Below are positions 7,002-16,132 of a stretch of 54,591 nt of DNA, in pieces. Below the pieces are notes generated by a model, which was not told where the DNA came from, searched no databases, and saw only the letters and a list, made by a program, of their open reading frames with translations. Within the stretch, counting starts at the first letter, position 1; every line of letters begins with the position of its first letter. Origin of the DNA: Streptomyces radicis (GTDB taxonomy: Bacteria > Actinomycetota > Actinomycetes > Streptomycetales > Streptomycetaceae); assembly GCF_003626575.1 (NCBI RefSeq), contig NZ_RBDY01000042.1, forward strand, positions 1 to 54,591, read 5' to 3'. The position numbers and the translations under genes were made by a program.

Positions 7002-9059
7002 GTGCACCAAGCCCCGTACGGCAGTTGGCCCTCGCCCATCGACGCCGCGCTGGTCGCCACGCGCTCGGGCGCCCCCGAGTACCTCGGCGCGATCGGCGAC
7101 GAGCTGTGGTGGACCGCGCCCAGGCCCGAGGAGGGCGGGCGGCGCGCGCTGATGCGGCTCGCGCCCGACGCGGGGGGCGCCGTCTCGGTGCTGCCCGCGC
7201 CGTGGAACGTCCGCAGCCGCGTCCACGAGTACGGTGGCCAGCCCTGGGCGGGGCTCGCGCGGAACGGCGGCGGCCCGTTGATCGTGTTCGCCGACTTCGC
7301 CGACCAGCGGCTCCACGCCGTCGAGCCCGACACCGCCGAGGGTCCTGGCGCGGCCCAGCCGCGCCCGTTGACGCCGCTCTCCGCGGTGGGCGGCGGCCTG
7401 CGCTGGTGCGACCCGGTGATCAGGGGCGGCGACGTGTGGTGCGTGCTCGAGGAGTTCACCGGGGAGCGGCCGGGCGAGCTGCGGCGGCTGCTTGCCGCGG
7501 TGCCGCTCGACGGCACGGCGGCGGATGACCGCTCCGCGGTCACCGAGCTGACCGACGACCGGCACCGCTTCGTCACCGGGCCTCGGATCTCCCCCGACGG
7601 CACGCGCGCTGCGTGGCTCGCCTGGGACCACCCGCGGATGCCGTGGGACGGCACCGAGCTGATGATCGCCGGGATCACCTCGGGCCCCGGCGGGCGCCAT
7701 GAGCTCACCGGGGCGCGCACCCTGATCGGCGGCCCCGGCGAGTCCGTGGCGCAGGTCGAGTGGGCGCCCGACGGCACGCTCCTGGCCGTCACCGACCGCA
7801 CCGGCTGGTGGAACCTCCACCGGGTGGACCCCGACACGGGCGACGCCGTCGGCCTGTGCCCGCGCGACGAGGAGTTCGCCGACGCCCTGTGGCGCGTCGG
7901 TTCGCGCTGGTTCGCGCCCCTCGACGACGGCAGGGTCGCCGTGCTGCACGGCCGTGGCGCGCGGCGTCTTGGCGTTCTCGACCCGGCCACCGGGGAGTTG
8001 GCGGACGCGGCAGGCCCTTGGGCCGAGTGGTCGGGGCCGCTCGCGGTCCGCGGCACCCGGGTGGCGGCCATCGCCGGAGGCCCTGACCGCGGCCGGGAGA
8101 TCGTCTGCCTCGACACCGTCACGGGCCGCTGCCGCACGGTGGCCGAGGAGCACAGGGACGCGGTGGACCCGGCCTACTACCCCGAGCCCGTCGCCCGCAC
8201 CGTCGCCGGGCCAGGCGGGCGCGAGGTGCACGCGTATGTCTACCCGCCGCGCCATCCCGAGGTCACGGGCCCCGACGGCGCCGCGCCGCCCCTCGTGGTG
8301 CGCGCGCACGGCGGGCCCACGGGGCGCACGGCGATGCTGCTCGACCTGGAGATCGCCCACCTCACCTCGCGCGGCTTCGCCGTCGCCGACGTCGACTACG
8401 GCGGGTCCACCGGGTACGGCCGCGCCTATCGCGAGCGGCTCGCCGGGCAGTGGGGCGTGGTCGACGTCGAGGACTGCGCGGCCGTCGCCCGCGCCCTGGT
8501 CGCGGAGAACGCCGCCGACCCCGACCGGATCGCCATCAGCGGCGGCAGCGCGGGGGGCTGGACGGCCGCCGCCTCGCTGGCGTCGCCCGCCACGGCCGGG
8601 CTCTACGCGTGCGCCGCGCTCACCTACCCGGTCATCGACCTGGCCACGTGGGACGAGAACGGCACGCACGACTTCGAGGCGCGTTACCTGGACGGGCTGA
8701 TCGGCCCGCGCGACGAGGCCGCCGACCTGTACAGGGAGCGTTCCCCCGCCGCGCGCGCCGACCGGATCTCCGTGCCGTTCGTGCTGCTCCAGGGCCTGGA
8801 CGACCCGATCTGCCCGCCGGCCCAGGCGGAGGCGCTGCTCGCCGCGGTGGCCGGGCGCGGGGTGCCGCACGCGTATCTCACGTTCCCTGGCGAGGGCCAT
8901 GGCTTCCGCCGGGCGGAGACCATCCGCCGGGCGATCGAGGCCGAGCTGGGTCTGTATCTGACCGTTTTCGGCATCGAACGTCCGGACGCGCCCGCCCTCG
9001 ATCTGGCCCTTCGGCCGGTCGACGATCACTCGAATGGCGCAGGTGGCCGTCCCGGGTGA
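7002..9059 (+). CDS. S9 family prolyl oligopeptidase-type peptidase
   Basis: About 685 residues: an N-terminal beta-propeller that filters substrates, then an alpha/beta-hydrolase domain. The catalytic triad is visible as Ser in GGSAGGW (near 517), Asp in GLDDPICPP (near 600) and His in GEGHGF (near 632). This pattern fits dipeptidyl- or acylaminoacyl-peptidases. I prefer GTG at 7002 because GGGAGG precedes it and the protein then begins HQAPYGSWPSPIDAAL, as in relatives. A GTG at 6960 overlapping the M20 stop (GTGA) is the alternative. As third gene of a peptidase operon it probably finishes breakdown of short peptides inside the cell. Confidence 0.88.
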   Translation: MHQAPYGSWPSPIDAALVATRSGAPEYLGAIGDELWWTAPRPEEGGRRALMRLAPDAGGAVSVLPAPWNVRSRVHEYGGQPWAGLARNGGGPLIVFADFADQRLHAVEPDTAEGPGAAQPRPLTPLSAVGGGLRWCDPVIRGGDVWCVLEEFTGERPGELRRLLAAVPLDGTAADDRSAVTELTDDRHRFVTGPRISPDGTRAAWLAWDHPRMPWDGTELMIAGITSGPGGRHELTGARTLIGGPGESVAQVEWAPDGTLLAVTDRTGWWNLHRVDPDTGDAVGLCPRDEEFADALWRVGSRWFAPLDDGRVAVLHGRGARRLGVLDPATGELADAAGPWAEWSGPLAVRGTRVAAIAGGPDRGREIVCLDTVTGRCRTVAEEHRDAVDPAYYPEPVARTVAGPGGREVHAYVYPPRHPEVTGPDGAAPPLVVRAHGGPTGRTAMLLDLEIAHLTSRGFAVADVDYGGSTGYGRAYRERLAGQWGVVDVEDCAAVARALVAENAADPDRIAISGGSAGGWTAAASLASPATAGLYACAALTYPVIDLATWDENGTHDFEARYLDGLIGPRDEAADLYRERSPAARADRISVPFVLLQGLDDPICPPAQAEALLAAVAGRGVPHAYLTFPGEGHGFRRAETIRRAIEAELGLYLTVFGIERPDAPALDLALRPVDDHSNGAGGRPG

Positions 9060-9104
9060 CGATGGAGTCGGAGGATGAGACTGTCCGAACCGAGGAGGGA
9101 TGAC

Positions 9105-9521
9105 ATGACCACTGCCGCGGACATCATGAGCCCCGGCGCCCAGTGGATCCCCGACACGGAGACGCTCGACCGTGCCGCGCAGCTCATGCGCGAGCACGAC
9201 GTCGGCGCGCTGCCCGTCAGCGACGAGAACGAGCGGTTGTGCGGCATCGTCACCGACCGTGACATCGTCGTGCACTGCATCGCCGCGGGTCACGACCCCG
9301 CCCGGGTGACGGCGGGTGACCTGTGCCGTGGGACGCCCCGCTGGATCAGCAGCTCGGCCAGCGTCGAGGAGGTTCTCCAGGAGATGGAGATCCACCAGAT
9401 CCGCCGGCTGCCCGTGATCGACGGCGACAAGCGCCTGGTCGGCATGATCAGCGAGGCCGACCTCGCCAGGTCGCTCACCGACGACCAGATCGGCGAGTTC
9501 GTCGAGCACGTCTACGCGTAA
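9105..9521 (+). CDS. CBS domain pair protein
   Basis: 138 residues made of two CBS motifs: about 7-60 (MSPGAQWIPDTETLDRAAQ ... GIVTDRDIV) and about 72-130 (VEEVLQEMEIHQIRRLPVID ... GMISEADLA). Such Bateman modules bind adenine nucleotides and act as stress or energy sensors; no effector domain is attached. Similar stand-alone proteins in actinomycetes are often linked to hypoxia or stress responses, which is family knowledge only. GAGGAGGG at 9092-9099 decides the start. A strong hairpin at 9546 follows, so it is a single-gene transcript. Confidence 0.88.
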   Translation: MTTAADIMSPGAQWIPDTETLDRAAQLMREHDVGALPVSDENERLCGIVTDRDIVVHCIAAGHDPARVTAGDLCRGTPRWISSSASVEEVLQEMEIHQIRRLPVIDGDKRLVGMISEADLARSLTDDQIGEFVEHVYA

Positions 9522-9545
9522 ACGGCGCCCGCCCACCGCGCCTGC

Positions 9546-9579
9546 GCCGCATGCCGCCGGATCTCCGGCGGCATGCGGC
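9546..9579 (+). terminator. Strong hairpin terminator after the CBS gene
   Basis: GCCGCATGCCGCCGG, loop ATCT, CCGGCGGCATGCGGC: a perfect 15-bp stem with a four-base loop, 25 bases after the CBS stop. It is the clearest terminator in the window. Confidence 0.8.
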
Positions 9580-9607
9580 ATTCCCGTGCCGCTCGCATGC
9601 TGGTGCC

Positions 9608-9850
9608 ATGCACTCTCACCACCACTCAGAGCGGCAGGGGACCACGCGGGAGACCGAGACCTTCTGGACCACGGGGCGCGTCGTCGTCGCGGTGATCGCG
9701 GGCCTCACCCTGTGGTTCGTCTTCGCGAACACGAGACAGACCCGGATCAGGCTCTGGATCCCCGAGGTGACGATGCCCCTGTGGCTGGCGTTGCTCTTCA
9801 CGCTGATCATCGGAGCCCTGGCAGGACGGTATCTGCGCCACCGCAAATGA
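9608..9850 (+). CDS. Small LapA-like (DUF1049) membrane protein
   Basis: 80 residues: a His-rich start (MHSHHHSERQ), a first membrane helix about 24-40 (VVVAVIAGLTLWFVFANT), the short Q-T-R-I-R-L-W-I-P link typical of LapA/DUF1049 proteins, a second helix about 57-75, and a basic tail RYLRHRK. These are inner-membrane proteins of poorly defined role; in E. coli the relative helps regulate lipopolysaccharide assembly, which cannot apply directly here. No clear ribosome site precedes the ATG, so the start is less sure than the gene. Confidence 0.7.
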   Translation: MHSHHHSERQGTTRETETFWTTGRVVVAVIAGLTLWFVFANTRQTRIRLWIPEVTMPLWLALLFTLIIGALAGRYLRHRK

Positions 9851-9933
9851 GTGCGGTCATGGGCCCTGTTGTTCCGTCAGGCCGCGCGGTGTTCCATGGG
9901 GCCTGACGCAGTCGTCCGGCGGGGGGAGACTCC

Positions 9934-11901
9934 ATGGCACGCAGCGCCACGACCATCCGACGTTCCACCCTGACCGTGCCCGTCGCCCCGCTGGGGCCCG
10001 AGAACCCCCTGCCGCCGCTCCTCCCGAGGGACGACCCGCACCGGATCGACCCCAGGCAGCGCGCCACGCTGCCGCCCGACATGGCCCGCCAGGTCGGCTA
10101 CGCGCCGCTGACCTCCGTTCTCCCGACCCGCCTGCGCGACGGCTACGGCCGCGACCGGGTCCCCACCGACCTCGACACGATCGTCCTGGAGAACGACCGG
10201 CTCTCCGTCACCGTGCTCCCCGCCTACGGCGGCCGGGTGTACGCGATGCGCCACAAGCCCACGGGCCGCGACCTGCTCTACACCAACCCCGTGATCCAGC
10301 CCGCCGACTTCGCGCTCAACGGCGCGTGGTTCTCCGGCGGCATCGAGTGGAACATAGGAGCCACCGGGCACACCACGCTCTCCTGCGCGCCCCTGCACGC
10401 GGCCGTGCTCGACGGCCCGGGCGGCGCGCCGATGCTGCGGCTGTGGGAGTGGGAGCGGCTGCGCGACCTGCCGTTCCAGGTCGACCTGTGGCTGCCCGAG
10501 GGCTCCGACTTCCTGTATGCCGGGGTCAGGCTGCGCAATCCCCACGACGGCACCGTGCCCGTCTACTGGTGGTCCAACATCGCCGTGCCCGAGACGCGGC
10601 ACGGCCGGGTGCTCGTCCCCGCCGACGAGGGCTGGCACTTCGGGTACGAGCACAGCCTCACGCGGATCCCGTTCCCCGAGTGGCGTGGCGCCGACCGGAG
10701 TTACCCCCTGCACGGCGACTTCCCCGCCGACTACTTCTACGAGGTGCCCGCCGGGTCGAGGAAGTGGATCGCCGCCGTCGACCGCGACGGCGACGGCCTG
10801 GTGCAGACCTCGACCGCGACGCTGCGCGGCAGGAAGCTGTTCGTGTGGGGCGCGGGACCCGGCGGGCGGCGCTGGCAGCGGTGGCTCACCGAGGACGGCG
10901 CGCCGGGGTACGCGGAGATCCAGGCGGGCCTGGCCCGCACCCAGCTCGAACATGTGCCGCTGGCCGCGGGCGGCGAGGTGTCCTGGGTCGAGTGCTACGG
11001 CCCGATGGACGCCGACCCGACCGTGGTGCACGGGCCCGACTGGGCGGCGGCCCGCGCCCACGCCGAGAAGCGGCTGGCCGCGACGCTGCCCGAGGCCACC
11101 GTGGACGCGGCGTACCTGGCGTGGCTGCCGCTCGCGGACCGCGACCCCGACGACGTGCTGCACACCGGCAGCGGGTGGGGCGCGTTGGAGGTCGCGCGCG
11201 GCGGTTACGCGCTGCCCGGCACGCCGTACGACCCCGCCACGCTCGGGCCCGACCAGCGGCCGTGGCTCACGCTGCTCGACACGGGCCGCTTCCCCGAGGA
11301 GGAGGCGGCGCCCGAACGCCCGCCGGGCCCCAGCCTGGTCGGCGGGCCCTGGCGCGAGCGCCTCGAGTGCGCGCCGGGCGGGCCGCTCACCGACTACCAC
11401 CTGGGCGTCGCCCAGTGGCACGCGGGCGACCGGGCGCAGGCGCGGCGCAGCTGGGAGCGTTCGCTGTCCGCCGCGCCCAGCCCGTGGACCGCGCGCTGCC
11501 TGGCGCTCGCCGAGGCGTGGGGCGGCCATCCGCAGCGCGCCATCGCGGTGTCGCTGGCCGCGGCCAAGCGCGCCCTCGCCACCCAGGGCGTCGACCCGGT
11601 CGCGCTCGCCGCGCTGGCCAGGGACATGATCCCGGTGCTGCTCGACGCCGGGCGCGCGGACATCGCGCGCCGCGTGTTCGACCGGCTGCCCCAGGACGTG
11701 CGGGCCCGAGGGCGGTTCAGGCTGCTCGACGCGCGGATCCTGCTCGCGCTCGGCGACAGGGAGGGCGCGCGGGCCGTCTTCGACGCGGGCTTCGAGGTCG
11801 CCGACCTCCGCGAGGGCGACGAGATCCTGAGCACCACATGGGCCCTGCTCACCGACGACCCGCTGCCCGCCGCGTACGAGTTCCGGATGCGCCCCGCCTG
11901 A
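9934..11901 (+). CDS. DUF5107 domain protein with C-terminal TPR-like region
   Basis: 655 residues. The N-terminal two thirds resemble DUF5107, a beta-sandwich of the galactose-mutarotase kind (LSVTVLPAYGGRVYAMRHKP near 90-108, SGGIEWN near 135). The C-terminal third is helical and rich in ALA/LAR repeats (about 480-640), like tetratricopeptide repeats. Members occur beside sugar importers and dehydrogenases in actinomycetes. A role in carbohydrate binding or cleavage is likely but unproven. There is no signal peptide, so it acts inside the cell. GGGGGGAG at 9921-9928 supports the ATG at 9934. It stands 266 bases ahead of the DeoR gene and probably belongs to the same sugar regulon. Confidence 0.75.
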   Translation: MARSATTIRRSTLTVPVAPLGPENPLPPLLPRDDPHRIDPRQRATLPPDMARQVGYAPLTSVLPTRLRDGYGRDRVPTDLDTIVLENDRLSVTVLPAYGGRVYAMRHKPTGRDLLYTNPVIQPADFALNGAWFSGGIEWNIGATGHTTLSCAPLHAAVLDGPGGAPMLRLWEWERLRDLPFQVDLWLPEGSDFLYAGVRLRNPHDGTVPVYWWSNIAVPETRHGRVLVPADEGWHFGYEHSLTRIPFPEWRGADRSYPLHGDFPADYFYEVPAGSRKWIAAVDRDGDGLVQTSTATLRGRKLFVWGAGPGGRRWQRWLTEDGAPGYAEIQAGLARTQLEHVPLAAGGEVSWVECYGPMDADPTVVHGPDWAAARAHAEKRLAATLPEATVDAAYLAWLPLADRDPDDVLHTGSGWGALEVARGGYALPGTPYDPATLGPDQRPWLTLLDTGRFPEEEAAPERPPGPSLVGGPWRERLECAPGGPLTDYHLGVAQWHAGDRAQARRSWERSLSAAPSPWTARCLALAEAWGGHPQRAIAVSLAAAKRALATQGVDPVALAALARDMIPVLLDAGRADIARRVFDRLPQDVRARGRFRLLDARILLALGDREGARAVFDAGFEVADLREGDEILSTTWALLTDDPLPAAYEFRMRPA

Positions 11902-11971
11902 GGCGACTGCCCGTTTCGTCGCCCCCGCGCCCGCGTCCGACCGCCCGGATACCAGGACCCCTACCGGGCAG

Positions 11972-12046
11972 CGAACGGGCAGGGGTCGCGGTCCGTTCGG
12001 GCAGCCGCACCCCGGCCCCGCCTGGTCACAGCTCGTCGAACGGGCA
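11972..12046. promoter_or_regulatory. Candidate DeoR-type operator half-sites
   Basis: CGAACGGGCA occurs at 11972-11981 and again, identical, at 12037-12046; an inverted CCGTTCG stands at 11993-11999. Repeated half-sites ahead of a DeoR/GlpR regulator gene are typical of that family, whose members bind several direct or inverted repeats. The half-sites lie between the DUF5107 gene and the DeoR gene. Binding is inferred from position and repetition only. Confidence 0.4.
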
Positions 12047-12167
12047 TAACCGGGCACGATCGCGCGCCTGGGGCCCCTGGTCAGGGCCATGACCCCGGGG
12101 TAGAACTCTCCACACGGGCCCACACGGGCATCGAGGCAGGACCGGGACGGCTGCGAGGAGGCACGCC

Positions 12168-12929
12168 ATGACCGCGGAGGAGCGTCAGCGCGCCATCGTC
12201 GGGGCCGCCCGACGCTCGGGCTCGGTCGAGGTGACCCAGCTCGCCAGGACGCTGGGCGTGGCCAAGGAGACCGTGCGCCGCGACCTCAAGGTCCTGGAGG
12301 CGCACGGGCTGCTGCGCCGCACCCACGGCGGCGCGTACCCGGTGGAGAGCGGCGGCTTCGAGACGACGCTCGCGGCGCGCGCCACCCGGCACATCCCGGA
12401 GAAGCGCCGCATCGCCGCCGCGGCGGCCGACCAACTGGGCGACGCGGAGACCGTCTTCGTCGACGAGGGCTTCACCCCACAGCTCATCGCCGAGTCGCTG
12501 CCGAGGGACCGCCCGCTGACCGTGGTCACCGCGTCCCTCGCGGTGGCCACCGCCCTGGCGCCGGTCAAGGACTACACCGTGCTGCTGCTCGGCGGCCGCG
12601 TCCGCGGCTCCACGCTGGCCACGGTGGACCACTGGACGGCCAAGATGCTCGCCGGATTCGTGATCGACCTGGGCTTCATCGGGGCCAACGGCATCTCGCG
12701 TGAGCACGGCCTCACCACCCCCGACCCCGCCGTGGCCGAGGTCAAGCGGCAGGCGGTGCTCGCCTCGCGGCGCCGCGTGTTCGTGGGCATCCACACCAAG
12801 TTCGGGGCGGCGAGCTTCTGCCGGTTCGCCGACGTTCCCGACCTCGACGTGATCGTCACCAGTACGAGCCTCGGCACGGCCGAGGCACACCGCTACTCCC
12901 TGCTGGGGCCGCACCTCATCAGGGTCTGA
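12168..12929 (+). CDS. DeoR/GlpR family transcriptional regulator
   Basis: 253 residues. A DeoR helix-turn-helix occupies about 5-55 (VTQLARTLGVAKETVRRDLK) and a C-terminal DeoRC sugar-phosphate sensor domain about 75-235, with VDEGFTP and GANGISREHGLTTPD matching the ligand loop of the family. Regulators of this class repress sugar or polyol genes until a phosphorylated sugar binds. GAGGAGG lies before the ATG. It directly precedes the binding protein and permease genes (40-base gap), so it is the natural local regulator and may control its own operon through the sites at 11972-12046. Confidence 0.92.
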   Translation: MTAEERQRAIVGAARRSGSVEVTQLARTLGVAKETVRRDLKVLEAHGLLRRTHGGAYPVESGGFETTLAARATRHIPEKRRIAAAAADQLGDAETVFVDEGFTPQLIAESLPRDRPLTVVTASLAVATALAPVKDYTVLLLGGRVRGSTLATVDHWTAKMLAGFVIDLGFIGANGISREHGLTTPDPAVAEVKRQAVLASRRRVFVGIHTKFGAASFCRFADVPDLDVIVTSTSLGTAEAHRYSLLGPHLIRV

Positions 12930-12969
12930 CCCGCCCCCAGCGCCCCGCGACATCCAGGAGTCCCCAACC

Positions 12970-14331
12970 ATGCGTACCAAGAGCCGACTTGTCCTGCGTT
13001 CGATCATGGCCGGAGCGACGGCCACCACGTTTCTCGCCGCGTGTGCCGGGGCCGGAGGCTCCGGCGGCGGAGGCGGGGGAGACAGCATCAACGTCCTGAT
13101 GGTCAACAACCCCCAGATGACCCAGCTCGAGGAGCTGACCGCCGAGCACTTCACCGAGGAGACGGGCATCGACGTCCACTTCACGGTGCTGCCGGAGAAC
13201 GAGGTCAGGGACAAGATCAGCCAGGACTTCGCCAACCAGTCGGGCCAGTACGACGTGGCCACGATCAGCAATTACGAGACGCCCATCTACTCGGGCAACG
13301 ACTGGCTGCACCCGCTCGACGACTACCTGGCGGACGACGCCGACTACGCCGTCGACGACATACTGCCGCCCATCCAGACCTCGTTGACCGGCGCTGACGG
13401 GCAGGTCTACGCCCAGCCGTTCTACGGCGAGTCCTCGTTCCTGATGTACCGCACCGACGTCTTCGACGAGCACGGCCTGGAGATGCCCGAGCGGCCGACA
13501 TGGCAGGAGGTCGCCGAACTGGCCGCCGAGGTGGACGGGGCCGAGGAGGACATGAAGGGCATCTGCCTGCGCGGGCTGCCGGGTTGGGGCGAGGTCATCG
13601 CGCCGCTCACCACGGTCGTCAACACGTTCGGCGGCACATGGTTCGACGCCGAGTGGAACGCCCGGCTGACCGACCCCGAGTTCGTGGAGGCCACGGAGTT
13701 CTATGTGAACCTCGTCCGCGAGCACGGCGAGTCGGGCGCGGCGCAGGCGGGCTACGCCGAGTGCCTCAACAACATGGTCCAGGGCAACACCGCGATGTGG
13801 TACGACGCCACCGCGGGCGCCGGATCCCTCGAGGCCGAGGACTCCCCGGTCCGCGGCACCATCGGCTATGTCCCCGCCCCGGTCGTCGAGACCGAGTCAT
13901 CGGGCTGGCTCTACACGTGGGCCTGGGGCGTCCAGCGCGCCTCGGACAACGCCGACAACGCCTGGGAGTTCATCTCCTGGGCCTCGAGCGCCGAGTACGA
14001 GGAGCTGGTCGGCGAGACCCTCGGCTGGCAGAACGTCCCGGCGGGCAAGCGCGCCTCGACCTACGAGAACGCCGACTACCAGGCAGCGGCGGGCGCGTTC
14101 TACCAGGTCACGCACGACGCCATCGCCGAGGCCAGGCCCGATGACCCGGGTGTGCAGGAACGCCCCGCGCCCGGCGTGCAGTTCGTCGGTATCCCCGAGT
14201 TCGCCGACCTGGGCACCCGCGTCTCCCAGGAGATCAGCGAGGCGATCGCCGGGCGGCAGAGCGTCCAGGACGCCCTCGAAGCGTCGCAGGCCCTGGCCGA
14301 AGATGTGGCGGAGGAGTACAGGAACCGATGA
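12970..14331 (+). CDS. Sugar/polyol ABC transporter substrate-binding lipoprotein
   Basis: 453 residues. A lipoprotein signal peptide ends in the lipobox LAAC with Cys25 as the lipidated residue, followed by a short Gly/Ser linker. The mature part is a family 1 solute-binding protein (NVLMVNNPQMTQLEEL; QPFYGESSFLMYRTD), a pattern I associate with mannitol/sorbitol-type binding proteins. It captures the substrate outside the membrane and delivers it to the two permeases encoded next. Its stop overlaps the first permease start (ATGA). Polyol rather than sugar specificity is an inference from this pattern and from the dehydrogenase downstream. Confidence 0.9.
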   Translation: MRTKSRLVLRSIMAGATATTFLAACAGAGGSGGGGGGDSINVLMVNNPQMTQLEELTAEHFTEETGIDVHFTVLPENEVRDKISQDFANQSGQYDVATISNYETPIYSGNDWLHPLDDYLADDADYAVDDILPPIQTSLTGADGQVYAQPFYGESSFLMYRTDVFDEHGLEMPERPTWQEVAELAAEVDGAEEDMKGICLRGLPGWGEVIAPLTTVVNTFGGTWFDAEWNARLTDPEFVEATEFYVNLVREHGESGAAQAGYAECLNNMVQGNTAMWYDATAGAGSLEAEDSPVRGTIGYVPAPVVETESSGWLYTWAWGVQRASDNADNAWEFISWASSAEYEELVGETLGWQNVPAGKRASTYENADYQAAAGAFYQVTHDAIAEARPDDPGVQERPAPGVQFVGIPEFADLGTRVSQEISEAIAGRQSVQDALEASQALAEDVAEEYRNR

Positions 14332-15314
14332 CGAGCGCCACGACCAAGGCCGCCCCTGGCGGCCAGGGCGCGCCACCGCGGCCCGGGGCCCGGACGGCCC
14401 CGGGCCAGGGGCGGCGCGCGAACCGCGCCAAGGCGTGGGCCACCCGCGCCCCCCTGCTGCCCGCCCTGATCTTCCTGATCGTCGTCACCCAGCTGCCGTT
14501 CGTCGCCACGCTGGTGATCTCGCTCTTCGACTGGAACGCCCTCTACCCCGACGACCGCGCCTTCACCGGCTTCGGCAACTACGACACGGTCCTCGGCGAC
14601 GCCGACCTGCGCGGCGCCGTCGTCACCACCGCCGTGCTCACCGCCACCGTGGTGCTGGTCAGCCTGCTGCTCGGCCTCGGCCTCGCGCTGCTGCTCGACC
14701 GGAAGTTCGCGGGCCGCGGCTTTGTGCGCACGATCACCATCACGCCGTTCCTGCTGGTCCCGGTCGCCGCCGCGCTGCTGTGGAAACATATCCTGTTCAA
14801 CCCGGAGTACGGCCTGCTCAACGGGCTGCTCGCGCAGCTCGGCGACATCTTCGGCTTCACCGCGCCCGAGCGGGACTGGATCTCCGAGATGCCGCTGGTG
14901 GCCGTGGAGGCGGCGCTGATCTGGCAGTGGACGCCGTTCATGATGCTGATCCTGCTCGCCGGGCTCCAGAGCCGCCCGCTCGAGCTCTACGAGGCCGCGC
15001 GCCTCGACGGCGCGAGCAACTGGCAGCTCTTCCGCCATCTCACCCTGCCGCACCTGCGGCGCTACCTCGAGCTCGGCGCGCTGCTCGGTTCCATCTACAT
15101 CGTGCAGCACTTCGACGCGGTCTTCACCATCACCGGGGGCAGCCTCGGCACCGCGAACCTGCCGTATGTCGTCTACCAGGAGTTCTACGCCGCGCAGGAG
15201 TACGGGGTCGCCTCGGCGGCGGGCGTGCTCGTCGTGATCGGCTCGCTGCTGATCGCCACCCTCGCGCTGCGCGTGGTGTCCTCCCTGTTCCGTGAGGAGG
15301 GCAGCAGGGCATGA
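14328..15314 (+). CDS. ABC transporter permease (MalF type)
   Basis: 328 residues with a hydrophilic N-terminus of about 40 residues and six predicted membrane helices. The EAA loop reads EAARLDGASNWQLFRHLTLP (near 222-241), the docking site for the ATPase. It is the first of the two permeases of the importer; ATGA overlaps tie it to the genes on both sides. No ATPase gene is present in this operon. In Streptomyces such importers are typically energised by the shared ATPase MsiK, so this is expected rather than a loss. Confidence 0.92.
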   Translation: MTSATTKAAPGGQGAPPRPGARTAPGQGRRANRAKAWATRAPLLPALIFLIVVTQLPFVATLVISLFDWNALYPDDRAFTGFGNYDTVLGDADLRGAVVTTAVLTATVVLVSLLLGLGLALLLDRKFAGRGFVRTITITPFLLVPVAAALLWKHILFNPEYGLLNGLLAQLGDIFGFTAPERDWISEMPLVAVEAALIWQWTPFMMLILLAGLQSRPLELYEAARLDGASNWQLFRHLTLPHLRRYLELGALLGSIYIVQHFDAVFTITGGSLGTANLPYVVYQEFYAAQEYGVASAAGVLVVIGSLLIATLALRVVSSLFREEGSRA

Positions 15315-16132
15315 GGATCAAGAACGCCTCACTCACCCTCGGGGCCTGGCTGGCCGGGATGGTCTTCTTCCTGCCGGTGGCCTGGATGGTGCTCACGTCG
15401 TTCCACTCCGAGTCCGACGCCGCGAGCAACCCCCCGGCGTTCACCGCGCCGCTCACCCTGGACGGCTACCGCGAGTTCTTCGGGACCGGCGGGGGGCCCG
15501 ACCCGTGGCCGCCGCTCATCAACTCCCTGACGGCCTCGCTCGCCTCCACGGTGCTCGTGCTGCTGCTCGCGCTGCCCGCCGCGTACGCGCTGACCATCAG
15601 GCCCGTGCGGGCGTGGCGCGACGTCCTGTTCTTCTTCCTCTCGACCAAGATGCTGCCGGTGATCGCGGGCCTGCTGCCGGTCTACCTGTTCGCCAGGGAG
15701 ATCGGCTTCCTCGACAACATCTGGCTGCTGGTCATCCTCTACACGTCGATGAACCTCCCCATCGCCGTGTGGATGCTCCAGTCCTTCCTCGCCGAGGTGC
15801 CCGTGTCCGTCATCGAGGCGGCCCAGCTCGACGGCGCCAGACTGCCGGTCGTGCTCGGCCGGGTGGTCGCGCCCGTGGTGCTGCCGGGGATCGTGGCCAC
15901 GGCGTTGATCTGCTTCATCTTCAGCTGGAACGAGCTGCTCTTCGCCCGGGTGCTGACCGGCGTCACGGCGGAGACCGCCCCGGTCTTCCTGACCAGGTTC
16001 ATCACGAGCCAGGGCCTCTTCCTCGCCCAGCTGTCCGCCGCCTCGATCGCCATCTCCCTGCCGGTTCTCGCCGCGGGGTTCGCCGCCCAGGACAAGCTGG
16101 TCCAGGGCCTGTCGCTAGGAGCAGTCAAGTGA
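15311..16132 (+). CDS. ABC transporter permease (MalG type)
   Basis: 273 residues with six predicted membrane helices. The EAA-type loop reads EAAQLDGARLPVVLGRVVAP (near 173-192). It pairs with the upstream permease to form the membrane channel of the importer. Its ATG overlaps the end of the first permease gene (ATGA), and its own stop overlaps the GTG of the dehydrogenase (GTGA). These overlaps show that all four genes are translated from one messenger. Confidence 0.92.
   Translation: MRIKNASLTLGAWLAGMVFFLPVAWMVLTSFHSESDAASNPPAFTAPLTLDGYREFFGTGGGPDPWPPLINSLTASLASTVLVLLLALPAAYALTIRPVRAWRDVLFFFLSTKMLPVIAGLLPVYLFAREIGFLDNIWLLVILYTSMNLPIAVWMLQSFLAEVPVSVIEAAQLDGARLPVVLGRVVAPVVLPGIVATALICFIFSWNELLFARVLTGVTAETAPVFLTRFITSQGLFLAQLSAASIAISLPVLAAGFAAQDKLVQGLSLGAVK

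Noticed and set aside
7002..9059. Frameshift suspected at the start of the S9 peptidase because of two GTG candidates
   Set aside because: Both GTGs are in the same frame and the reading frame is open throughout; only the start choice is uncertain.
14328..16132. Loss of an ATPase gene from the ABC importer operon as a sign of decay
   Set aside because: CUT1-type sugar importers in Streptomyces usually lack a dedicated ATPase and share MsiK.
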